8,100 bases of DNA from an uncultured Marmoricola sp. (GTDB lineage: Bacteria; Actinomycetota; Actinomycetes; Propionibacteriales; Nocardioidaceae): positions 1-8,100 of the forward strand of contig NZ_CALTZE010000149.1 in assembly GCF_943913695.1 (NCBI RefSeq), written 5' to 3'. The position numbers and the translations under genes are program-made. The notes below the pieces were generated by a model. That model ran no database searches. It had not been told where the DNA came from and was given only the letters and a program-made list of their open reading frames with translations. The first letter of the stretch is position 1. Every line of letters starts with the position of its first letter. This document shows, piece by piece, positions 1-5,736 of this stretch.

Positions 1-32
1 CCCGCCCCATACCCACCGGCAAGGACGACTGA
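1..32 (+). CDS. possible 3' end of an upstream gene (last ~9 codons)
   Basis: Read in the frame starting at base 3, the edge encodes RPIPTGKDD followed by TGA at 30-32. This stop overlaps the ATG of the MFS transporter by one base (TGATG), an arrangement typical of translationally coupled genes in an operon. The fragment is too short to identify. An upstream regulator or transport gene would fit the context, but that is a guess. The rare ATA codon weakens the case slightly. Confidence 0.3.
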   Translation, partial: RPIPTGKDD

Positions 33-1609
33 TGACCACCACCCCCGACGTCGGCCCCGACGTCGACCCCGACGTTGCGACCCGCGCCACCGCGGAGCAC
101 CGGGAGCCCACCCACCGCGAGATCGTCGAGGTGCTCATCGGGCTGCTCTCCGCGCTCTTCGTGGCGATCCTCTCGACCACGATCGTCTCCACGGCGCTGC
201 CGACGATCATCGGCGACCTCGACGGCACCCAGACGCAGTACACCTGGGTCGTCACCGCCTCGCTGCTCGCGATGACCGTGACCAGCCCGGTGTGGGCGAA
301 GTTCTCCGACCTCTACAACAAGAAGCTGCTCGTGCAGCTGGCGATCGGCATCTTCATCCTCGGCTCGCTGGCCGCGGGCGCGGTACAGGATGTGCCGCAG
401 CTGCTCGCCGCCCGCGCGGTCCAGGGCCTCGGCATGGGCGGCCTGATCGCCCTGACGCAGTCGATCATCGGCGCGATCATCCCGCCGCGGCAGCGGGGTC
501 GCTACAGCGGCTACATGGCCGGCGTGATGGCCGTGGCCACAGTCTCCGGCCCGCTCATCGGCGGCGTACTCGTCGACACCGCCGGCTGGCGCTGGTGCTT
601 CTGGGTGGCGGTCCCGTTCGCGCTGCTCGGCCTGGCGATGCTGCAGAAGTTCCTGCACGTCGAGACGATCCGGCGCGAGGTCCACATCGACTGGTGGGGG
701 ATGCTCTTCATCACCGTCGCGGCCTCGCTGCCCCTGATCTGGGTCTCCTTCGCCGGCGACAGCTTCGCCTGGTGGTCGCGCGAGACGGCCTACTTCCTCA
801 CCGGCACCGCCGTCGCGCTCCTCGCCGCCGTCATGGTCGAGCGCCGGCACTCCGACCCGCTCGTGCCGCCGCACATCGTGGCCGACAAGATGACGATGCT
901 CTCGATCCTGGGCAGCATCGCCGTGGGCGTGGCCCAGTTCGGCACCTCGGTCTTCCTGAGCCAGTACTTCCAGGTCGCCCGCGGCCACACCCCCACCGAG
1001 GCCGGCCTGCTGATGCTGCCGCTCGTGGCCGGCAACCTCGTCGGTGCGACCGGCTCCGGCCTGTTCATCACCCGCACCGGGCGGTGGAAGCCGGTGATGC
1101 TGCTCGGCGCGGTGCTGCTCTCCGGCGGGCTGCTGCTGATGGGCACCGTCGACCACGCCAGCGCGCTGTGGCACCTCTCGGCCTACATGGTCGTGATGGG
1201 CCTCGGCACGGGCGCCCTGATGCAGAACCTCGTGCTGGTCGTGCAGAACACCGTCGACGTCACCGAGGTCGGCGCGGCCGGCGGCGTGGTGACCTTCTTC
1301 CGCTCGCTGGGTGGCGCCGTCGGCGTCGCCGGGCTCGGCGCGGTGCTCGCCGCGGGCGTCTCCGACCGGCTCTCGACGGCCGGCGCCTCCGGCGGCTCCG
1401 GCTCGCTGGACCTCACCTCGCTGCCGCCGGCGGCGCTGGAGATGGTGCGGGCGGCGTACGCCGACAGCACGGCGCACGTCTTCGCGATCGCCGGCCTCGT
1501 GGCGCTGGCGACGCTCGTCGCGGTGGCGCTGATGCCCCGCTCGGAGCTGCGCAGCACCATCCGCAAGGTCGAGGAGCCCGAGGACGCGCGCGACGACGTA
1601 CTGGTCTGA
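32..1609 (+). CDS. MFS transporter, DHA2 (EmrB/QacA-like) drug-efflux family
   Basis: This 525-residue integral membrane protein should use the proton gradient to export drugs or other small hydrophobic compounds. A charged cytoplasmic N-terminus of about 30 residues is followed by many hydrophobic segments, and the length fits the 14-helix DHA2 group. Visible family signatures are LPTIIGDL at 56-63 in helix 1, a motif-A-like loop AKFSDLYNKK at 89-98 with the conserved Asp93, RAVQGLGMGG at 128-137, the antiporter motif C SGPLIGGVL at 172-180, and GWRWCFWVAVP at 185-195. The C-terminus is short and charged. The ATG is preceded by AAGGA at 21-25 and overlaps an upstream stop by one base, so it may be the last gene of an operon. 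A strong terminator hairpin follows 15 bp after the stop. The substrate cannot be read from the sequence. Confidence 0.93.
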   Translation: MTTTPDVGPDVDPDVATRATAEHREPTHREIVEVLIGLLSALFVAILSTTIVSTALPTIIGDLDGTQTQYTWVVTASLLAMTVTSPVWAKFSDLYNKKLLVQLAIGIFILGSLAAGAVQDVPQLLAARAVQGLGMGGLIALTQSIIGAIIPPRQRGRYSGYMAGVMAVATVSGPLIGGVLVDTAGWRWCFWVAVPFALLGLAMLQKFLHVETIRREVHIDWWGMLFITVAASLPLIWVSFAGDSFAWWSRETAYFLTGTAVALLAAVMVERRHSDPLVPPHIVADKMTMLSILGSIAVGVAQFGTSVFLSQYFQVARGHTPTEAGLLMLPLVAGNLVGATGSGLFITRTGRWKPVMLLGAVLLSGGLLLMGTVDHASALWHLSAYMVVMGLGTGALMQNLVLVVQNTVDVTEVGAAGGVVTFFRSLGGAVGVAGLGAVLAAGVSDRLSTAGASGGSGSLDLTSLPPAALEMVRAAYADSTAHVFAIAGLVALATLVAVALMPRSELRSTIRKVEEPEDARDDVLV

Positions 1610-1624
1610 CCTCCGGCACGCACA

Positions 1625-1662
1625 CGAGCCCCGGTCGCCCCTGGTGGGGCGGCCGGGGCTCG
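1625..1662 (+). terminator. terminator hairpin of the MFS gene
   Basis: A 17-bp stem (1625-1641 with 1646-1662) closes on a 4-base TGGT loop. All pairs are Watson-Crick except one G.T. It begins 15 bp after the MFS stop. It lacks a U-tract, which is common for actinobacterial terminators. Confidence 0.8.
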
Positions 1663-1700
1663 ACGCTTCGGTCTCTGGTCGTCCTCACCCAGGAAACTCG

Positions 1701-1732
1701 CTCTTCACCCAGGTTGCTTCCTGGGTGAAGAG
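1701..1732. repeat. perfect 13-bp hairpin with CCCAGG core (first of a tandem pair)
   Basis: CTCTTCACCCAGG at 1701-1713 pairs perfectly with CCTGGGTGAAGAG at 1720-1732 around a 6-base loop. A further unpaired CACCCAGG lies just before it at 1686-1693. The hairpin sits between two convergent genes and, as a palindrome, could terminate transcription from either side. Its similarity to the next hairpin suggests a repeat family rather than a simple terminator. Confidence 0.7.
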
Positions 1733-1733
1733 A

Positions 1734-1761
1734 CGGTTTCCCAGGTGAACCTGGGAAACCG
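1734..1761. repeat. perfect 12-bp hairpin with CCCAGG core (second of a tandem pair)
   Basis: CGGTTTCCCAGG at 1734-1745 pairs perfectly with CCTGGGAAACCG at 1750-1761 around a TGAA loop. It starts one base after the previous hairpin ends. Its left edge lies 17 bp beyond the stop of the leftward SDR gene, so it can also serve as that gene's terminator. The stem outside the CCCAGG core differs from that of its neighbour. Confidence 0.7.
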
Positions 1762-1778
1762 CAGCCGCCGCAGCCGCC

Positions 1779-2633
1779 TCAGCGGCCGAGCGCCTCGGCG
1801 ACCGCGTCGCGCAGCGGCAGGGGAGCGCGGCCGAGCAGGCGGGTCAGGTCGGCGGTCGGCACCTCGAGCTCACCCTCGGCGATCCCGCGGTCGACGTCGG
1901 CGAAGACCGTGGCCGACTCGGCCGGCATCCCCGCCCCGGTGAGGATCTCGACCAGGGTCTGCTGCGGCACGTCGGTGTGGTCGATGCGCTGCCCGGCGAC
2001 CTCGCCGATCACGGCGGCGAGCTCGTCGAGCGTCACAGCCGGCCCGCCGAGCTCGTAGGTCGCGCCGGCGTGGCCGTCCTCGAGCAGCACCGTCGCGGCG
2101 GCCTCGGCGTACTCGCGTCGCAGCGCGAGGCTGACGCGTCCCTCGCCGGTGGCGCCGACCATGCCGTGCTCGAGGTAGGTGGGCAGCTGCGCGGTGTAGT
2201 TCTCGACGTACCACGCGTTGCGCAGCAGCGTCAGCGGCAGGCCGGTCTCGGCGAGGGCGGCCTCGGTGGCGGCGTGCTCGCCGGCGAGCAGCAGCGAGGT
2301 CGTCGCGGCGTACGGCGCGCTGGTGTAGGCGAGCAGCTCCACGCCTGCCTCGGCGGCGGCCGTCGCGACGGCGGTGTGCTGCGCCACGCGCTGCCCGAAC
2401 TCGTTGCCCGAGACGAGCAGCACCTTGCGGGCGCCCGCGAGCGCCTGCTCCAGCGAGGCCGGGTCGGCGTAGTCGGCGCGGCGTACGTCGACCCCGCGTG
2501 CGGCGAGGTCGTCGAGGCGGCGGGGGTCGCGGCCGGTGGCGACGACCTCGCCCGGCTCGGCGCCGCGCGCGAGCAGCGACTCCACGACGTGGCGGCCGAG
2601 GTGGCCGGTGGCTCCGGTGACGACGAGGGACAT
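1779..2633 (-). CDS. QorB-like NAD(P)H-dependent SDR oxidoreductase (NmrA-type fold)
   Basis: This 284-residue cytosolic protein resembles E. coli QorB, an NADPH:quinone reductase of the atypical short-chain dehydrogenase group, along its whole length (about 286 residues there). It begins with a Rossmann dinucleotide motif TGATGHLG (Gly7, Gly10, Gly13). Arg35 in ATGRDP is well placed to bind the NADP phosphate. RRADYADP at 51-58, YTSAPYA at 103-109 and LLRNAWYVENY at 136-146 match blocks I recall in QorB. The canonical SDR YxxxK pair is not obvious, as is usual in this subgroup. Reaction and substrate are inferred from family: two-electron reduction of quinones, possibly protective. The ATG has an AAGGAG site seven bases upstream (2641-2646), which fixes the start. 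It is convergent with the MFS gene and lies downstream of the DUF3107 gene on the same strand. Confidence 0.85.
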   Translation of the reverse strand: MSLVVTGATGHLGRHVVESLLARGAEPGEVVATGRDPRRLDDLAARGVDVRRADYADPASLEQALAGARKVLLVSGNEFGQRVAQHTAVATAAAEAGVELLAYTSAPYAATTSLLLAGEHAATEAALAETGLPLTLLRNAWYVENYTAQLPTYLEHGMVGATGEGRVSLALRREYAEAAATVLLEDGHAGATYELGGPAVTLDELAAVIGEVAGQRIDHTDVPQQTLVEILTGAGMPAESATVFADVDRGIAEGELEVPTADLTRLLGRAPLPLRDAVAEALGR

Positions 2634-2652
2634 GTGCAGGCTCCTTCACGAG

Positions 2653-2681
2653 GGGGACCGACCGGTGGGGTCGGCGTCCCC
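2653..2681 (-). terminator. probable terminator hairpin after the DUF3107 gene
   Basis: The stem GGGGA+CCGACC (2653-2663) pairs with GGTCGG+TCCCC (2669-2674, 2677-2681) around a 5-base loop, with a 2-base bulge. It lies about 50 bp past the DUF3107 stop and 20 bp before the SDR start, so it could instead lie in the SDR 5' leader. It separates the two leftward units if it terminates. Confidence 0.4.
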
Positions 2682-2731
2682 GTCAACGTGCGGGAGCCCG
2701 TCTGACTTCCCGTGGGGGAGGTCGGACCCGA

Positions 2732-2950
2732 TCAGCTGCGGAAGCCGACCGTGCCGGTCGTCGAGGTCGAGATGTCGACGTAGGCGAGCTTGTCGCCCGG
2801 CACGACGAGCCGGCGGCCCTTGGAGTCCTGGAGCACGAGGGTGCCGCCGTCGAGCGCGGCGGCCACGGCCTTCTCGATGCCGTCGGCGTCGGTGGTGGCG
2901 TCGATGCTCAGCTCGCGCTGGGCGTTCTGGACGCCGATGCGGACCTCCAT
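2732..2950 (-). CDS. DUF3107 family protein (Rv3208A/TB9.4-like)
   Basis: This 72-residue protein has no signal peptide or membrane segment. The sequence MEVRIGVQNAQRELSID, the central DGGTLVLQDSKGRRLVVPGDKLAYVDI and the terminal GTVGFRS match the actinobacterial DUF3107 family as I know it. M. tuberculosis TB9.4 (Rv3208A) is a member of about the same size. The function is unknown; the pattern of alternating hydrophobic strands suggests a small beta-rich fold. A GGAGG site lies five bases before the ATG. The gene starts 31 bp after the stop of the upstream TetR gene on the same strand, so the two are probably co-transcribed. The TetR-DUF3107 pairing beside moeZ is conserved in mycobacteria, suggesting a housekeeping role. 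Confidence 0.88.
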   Translation of the reverse strand: MEVRIGVQNAQRELSIDATTDADGIEKAVAAALDGGTLVLQDSKGRRLVVPGDKLAYVDISTSTTGTVGFRS

Positions 2951-2981
2951 GGGGACCTCCTGGGGATGACGTGGGGTGGGC

Positions 2982-3620
2982 TCAGCGGTCGTCGTGACGG
3001 GGGTACCCGCCGATGCCGCGCCAGGCGAGGGAGGCCACCAGGGCGGCCGCCTCGTCCTGTGACATCGTGCCTGCCTCCTGCAACCAGAACCGCGCCGAGA
3101 CCTGGCCCATGCCCACCAGGGAGACCGCGAGCAGCTGCGACTGCTCCTCCGGCAGGCCGGTGTCGTCGGCGATCACCCCGGCGATCAGCCGGGCCGACTC
3201 GAGGGTGACGCGGTCGACCTGGGCGCGCACGGCGGGCTCGTTGGTCAGGTCGGACTCGAAGACCAGGCGGAAGGCGCCGTCGGGTGCGGTGACGTAGCCG
3301 TAGAAGGCCGCCATCGTCGCGTTGACGCGCTGCTTGTTGTCCTCGGTCCGCTCCAGGCCGTCGGCGACGGCCTTGATCATCGCGGTGCACGACTCGTCGA
3401 GCAGCGCGAGATAGAGGTCGAGCTTGCCGGGGAAGTGCTGGTAGAGGACCGGCTTGGAGACGCCGGCACGCTCGGCGATGTCGTCCATCGCGGCGGCGTG
3501 GTAGCCCTGCGCGACGAAGACCTCGCGAGCCGCCGACAGCAGCTGCGCACGCCGCGCCCGGCGGGGCAGGCGTACGCCGCGGGCGGGGGCGCCGTCGCTG
3601 CTCTCCTCGGTGCTGGTCAC
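2982..3620 (-). CDS. TetR/AcrR family transcriptional regulator (Rv3208-like)
   Basis: This 212-residue protein has a flexible charged N-terminus of about 22 residues. The TetR DNA-binding domain follows, with helix-turn-helix MDDIAERAGVSKPVLYQHFPGK at about 45-66 including the typical YQHFPGK end. The remaining ~145 residues are the helical ligand-binding and dimerisation domain; the ligand is unknown. It heads a leftward pair with the DUF3107 gene and is divergent from moeZ, the same arrangement as I recall around M. tuberculosis Rv3208. The start is GTG at 3618-3620. No Shine-Dalgarno site is visible before it, but a TAGGGT hexamer sits seven bases upstream, as expected for a leaderless actinobacterial transcript. 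A start further downstream is possible because the first 20 residues are not conserved family sequence. Confidence 0.92.
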   Translation of the reverse strand: MTSTEESSDGAPARGVRLPRRARRAQLLSAAREVFVAQGYHAAAMDDIAERAGVSKPVLYQHFPGKLDLYLALLDESCTAMIKAVADGLERTEDNKQRVNATMAAFYGYVTAPDGAFRLVFESDLTNEPAVRAQVDRVTLESARLIAGVIADDTGLPEEQSQLLAVSLVGMGQVSARFWLQEAGTMSQDEAAALVASLAWRGIGGYPRHDDR

Positions 3621-3626
3621 GGCCGC

Positions 3627-3632
3627 ACCCTA
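3627..3632 (-). promoter_or_regulatory. candidate -10 hexamer for a leaderless tetR transcript
   Basis: On the minus strand TAGGGT fits the actinobacterial TANNNT -10 pattern. It ends six bases before the GTG at 3620, which would place transcription initiation at or next to the start codon. No convincing -35 element is visible. The call rests on spacing and on the absence of a ribosome binding site. Confidence 0.4.
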
Positions 3633-3718
3633 CAAGCCACGCCTCCCCGGCACGCCCGCGGCGGGGTCCACATCGCGGGCAGGTCCGAGGAGCTGGGGTC
3701 GGGAGGTCACGATGGAGG

Positions 3719-3750
3719 CGGGAACACCGAGCCCGCCCGCCGTGTTCTCG
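3719..3750 (+). repeat. inverted repeat in the moeZ leader
   Basis: CGGGAACAC at 3719-3727 and GTGTTCTCG at 3742-3750 are inverted with 8 of 9 bases complementary (the ninth a G.T), separated by 14 GC-rich bases. It lies 37 bp before the preferred moeZ start. It could be an operator for the divergent TetR or a leader hairpin, or chance; the long spacer favours the weaker readings. Confidence 0.3.
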
Positions 3751-3786
3751 TCGCAGCACCGTCACCGCACCGAGGAGTTGTCGAGA

Positions 3787-5007
3787 GTGTCCCCACAAGC
3801 GTCCCTGGCTCCGCTGGTCGAGCCCGCCGACGAGCTCAGCATCGACGAGGTGCGCCGCTACAGCCGCCACCTGATCATCCCCGACGTCGGCATGACCGGG
3901 CAGAAGCGCCTGAAGAACGCCAAGGTGCTCGTGATCGGCGCCGGCGGCCTGGGCAGCCCGGCGCTGCTCTACCTGGCCGCGGCGGGGGTCGGCACCCTCG
4001 GCATCGCGGAGTTCGACGAGGTCGACGAGTCCAACCTGCAGCGCCAGATCATCCACGGCCAGTCCGACGTCGGGCGCTCCAAGGCCCAGTCGGCCAAGGA
4101 CTCGATCGCCGAGACCAACCCGCTGGTCGAGGTGGTGGTGCACGACGAGCGCCTCGACAACGACAACGTGATGCGCATCTTCGAGGGCTACGACCTCATC
4201 GTCGACGGCACCGACAACTTCGCCACCCGCTACATGGTCAACGACGCGGCCTACTTCCTCGGCATCCCCTACGTGTGGGGCTCGATCTACCGCTTCGACG
4301 GCCAGGCCTCGGTCTTCGCGCCCAAGCAGGTCGAGGGCGCGCCGTGCTACCGCTGCCTCTACCCCGAGCCCCCGCCGCCCGGCATGGTGCCGAGCTGCGC
4401 CGAGGGCGGCGTGCTCGGCGTGCTGTGCGCCAGCATCGGCTCGATCCAGGTCAACGAGGCGATCAAGCTGCTCACCGGCGCCGGCGAGCCGGCCATCGGC
4501 CAGCTCGTCATCTACGACGCCCTGGAGCTGGAGTGGCGCAAGCTGAAGGTCCGCAAGGACCCCAACTGCCGCCTGTGCGGCGAGCACGCCGACGTCACCG
4601 GGCTGATCGACTACGACGCCTTCTGCGGTGCGATCTCCGAGGAGGCCGCCGACGCCGCCGCCGGGTCGACGATCTCGGTCACCCAACTCGAGCACATGCT
4701 CAAGGAGCGCGAGGAGGGCAGCCGCGACTTCGTCCTGGTCGACGTGCGCGAGCCCAACGAGTACGAGATCAACAAGATCCCGGGCTCGGTGCTGATCCCC
4801 AAGGGCGAGTTCCTCAACGGCAACGCCCTGGAGCAGCTGCCGCCCGTCGACTCCGGCACGCAGGTCGTCATGCACTGCAAGTCGGGCGTCCGCTCCGCCG
4901 AGACCCTGGCCATCGCCAAGGGGGCCGGCTACGACGACGCCGTCCACGTCGGCGGCGGCGTGGTCGCCTGGGTCAAGCAGATCGACCCCTCGCAGCCGGA
5001 GTACTGA
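3787..5007 (+). CDS. moeZ: MoeZ: adenylyltransferase / sulfurtransferase (E1-like + rhodanese)
   Basis: This 406-residue cytosolic enzyme activates the C-terminal glycine of small ubiquitin-like sulfur carriers (MoaD for molybdopterin; CysO for cysteine synthesis in mycobacteria) by adenylylation, then transfers sulfur to form the thiocarboxylate. The ThiF/MoeB domain spans about 20-270: nucleotide loop GAGGLG at 51-56, DESNLQRQ at 80-87, DGTDN at 140-144, PSCAEGGVLG at 202-211 with conserved Cys204, and two zinc-type pairs, C187-C190 and C261-C264. The rhodanese domain spans about 295-400 with active loop CKSGVR, Cys364. Start choice: GTG 3787 has GAGGAG nine bases upstream and gives MSPQASLAPLVEPADELS, which matches the family N-terminus. 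An in-frame ATG at 3712 with GGGAGG five bases upstream would add 25 unconserved residues. It is divergent from the TetR-DUF3107 pair and ends 9 bp before a convergent TetR gene. Confidence 0.95.
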   Translation: MSPQASLAPLVEPADELSIDEVRRYSRHLIIPDVGMTGQKRLKNAKVLVIGAGGLGSPALLYLAAAGVGTLGIAEFDEVDESNLQRQIIHGQSDVGRSKAQSAKDSIAETNPLVEVVVHDERLDNDNVMRIFEGYDLIVDGTDNFATRYMVNDAAYFLGIPYVWGSIYRFDGQASVFAPKQVEGAPCYRCLYPEPPPPGMVPSCAEGGVLGVLCASIGSIQVNEAIKLLTGAGEPAIGQLVIYDALELEWRKLKVRKDPNCRLCGEHADVTGLIDYDAFCGAISEEAADAAAGSTISVTQLEHMLKEREEGSRDFVLVDVREPNEYEINKIPGSVLIPKGEFLNGNALEQLPPVDSGTQVVMHCKSGVRSAETLAIAKGAGYDDAVHVGGGVVAWVKQIDPSQPEY

Positions 5008-5015
5008 GCACCCCT

Positions 5016-5061
5016 CTCACGCTCCGCGCGCCACCTGCTCCAGGTGCGTGCGGAGCGTGAG
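5016..5061. terminator. bidirectional terminator hairpin inside the 3' end of a convergent gene
   Basis: A 12-bp perfect stem (5016-5027 with 5050-5061) encloses an asymmetric internal loop and an inner 6-bp stem CACCTG/CAGGTG (5032-5037 with 5041-5046) on a CTC loop. It starts eight bases after the moeZ stop and includes the last ~14 codons of the convergent TetR gene. It can therefore end moeZ transcription while also being coding sequence. Confidence 0.6.
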
Positions 5062-5664
5062 TCGCGTCTGGGCGGTCTCTTGCCGCTCGGGGTAGTGGAA
5101 CCCCTGCAGCGCCAGCCCGTCGAGCAGGGCGTGCAGCGCCGCCGCGGCGAGCTCGTCGGCCGGCTCGGGCAGCGGCTCCTCCAGCAGCCTGCCGAGCTCG
5201 GGCGAGAGCTCGCGGCCGCGCACCCAGCTGACGGCCACGCGCGAGACCTGGCGGATGCCGTCGAAGGCGAGGCGGCGTACGTCGTCGAGACCGGGGTCGT
5301 GCCGGGCCTGGTCCATCGTGGCCAGCCAGACGTGCATCTCCACGCGGCGTACGTCGTCGAGCGGCAGCAGCTCCTCGGCCAGTGCCTGGGCGGCGTCGAG
5401 TGGGTCCGGCTGCGACGGCGCCTCGAACCACGCGCGCAGGTGCCGCTCGATGCGCGCCGGCGCCTCGGCGAAGCTGCGCGCGATCACCGCCGCCAGCAGC
5501 GCCTCCTGGTCGGGGAAGTAGTGCCGCACGGCTCCCGGTGACCAGCCCGCCTCCGCGGCCACGCGGCGCACCGTCGCGGCAGCCGTGCCCTCGGCGAGGA
5601 TCACGCGGCGTACGGCCTCCGCGATCTCGGCCCGGCGGGCGTCGTGGTCGACCAGCTTCGGCAC
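5017..5664 (-). CDS. TetR family transcriptional regulator, divergent from a GAP-family gene
   Basis: This 215-residue regulator has the N-terminal TetR domain: MPKLVDHDARRAEIAEAVRRVI leads into helix-turn-helix TVRRVAAEAGWSPGAVRHYFPD at about 31-52. The rest is a helical ligand-binding domain with several Trp and Met residues that could line a hydrophobic pocket; the ligand is unknown. The GTG start at 5662-5664 gives the MPK(L/I)VDH opening common in this subfamily. No good ribosome binding site precedes it. The gene is divergent from the GAP-family membrane protein. The short region between them holds two palindromes sharing one core, so it very likely represses both itself and the transporter-like gene. 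Its last codons form half of the moeZ terminator hairpin. Confidence 0.92.
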   Translation of the reverse strand: MPKLVDHDARRAEIAEAVRRVILAEGTAAATVRRVAAEAGWSPGAVRHYFPDQEALLAAVIARSFAEAPARIERHLRAWFEAPSQPDPLDAAQALAEELLPLDDVRRVEMHVWLATMDQARHDPGLDDVRRLAFDGIRQVSRVAVSWVRGRELSPELGRLLEEPLPEPADELAAAALHALLDGLALQGFHYPERQETAQTRLTLRTHLEQVARGA

Positions 5665-5675
5665 GGTGTTTTTCT

Positions 5676-5689
5676 AGCACAGTTGTGCT
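5676..5689. promoter_or_regulatory. operator-like palindrome 1 (AGCACA-GT-TGTGCT)
   Basis: Arms AGCACA and TGTGCT are perfectly inverted around a 2-base centre, with the core CACAGTTGTG at 5678-5687. It lies 12 bp upstream of the TetR start, over its likely transcription start, and is a good candidate binding site for that TetR. The same core occurs inverted 26 bp away. Confidence 0.65.
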
Positions 5690-5717
5690 TCTATAGGTCA
5701 CGACACAACTGTGTGAA
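5690..5717 (-). promoter_or_regulatory. candidate promoter of the divergent tetR gene
   Basis: On the minus strand, TTCACA (5717-5712) and TATAGA (5695-5690) are spaced by 16 bases and resemble sigma-70-type -35 and -10 boxes. The -35 and spacer are overlapped by palindrome 2, and the expected start site near 5683 falls in palindrome 1. The TATAGG read on the plus strand at 5692-5697 might act as -10 for the GAP gene, but no -35 is clear. Confidence 0.4.
5703..5714. promoter_or_regulatory. operator-like palindrome 2 (ACACA-AC-TGTGT)
   Basis: Arms ACACA and TGTGT are inverted around AC. Its core CACAACTGTG at 5704-5713 is the exact reverse complement of the core in palindrome 1, with centres 26 bp apart. 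It lies just upstream of the GAP-gene ribosome binding site (GGGAGG at 5721-5726), where bound repressor would block that transcript. Confidence 0.6.
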
Positions 5718-5736
5718 AAAGGGAGGTGTCGTGAGC

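Noticed and set aside
292..1728. 478-codon open frame in the +1 phase of the MFS gene
   Set aside because: Arg/Pro/Ala-rich translation typical of an out-of-frame reading of GC-rich coding DNA; the MFS frame has clear family motifs.
2965..2984. Possible extra small gene between the TetR and DUF3107 genes
   Set aside because: The gap is only 31 bp and holds just the DUF3107 ribosome binding site.
2908..4947. 679-codon minus-strand open frame over moeZ and TetR
   Set aside because: It is an antisense shadow of moeZ and its neighbours: low-complexity composition rich in Val, Asp, Gly and Arg, no recognisable domain, and conserved genes lie in the opposite and neighbouring frames.
5272..5361. 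18-base exact direct repeat (5272-5289 and 5344-5361) inside the second TetR gene
   Set aside because: Both copies encode the peptide (L)DDVRR in the same frame 24 codons apart and use the favoured GTA CGC codons; most likely a codon-level coincidence rather than a mobile or recombination repeat.
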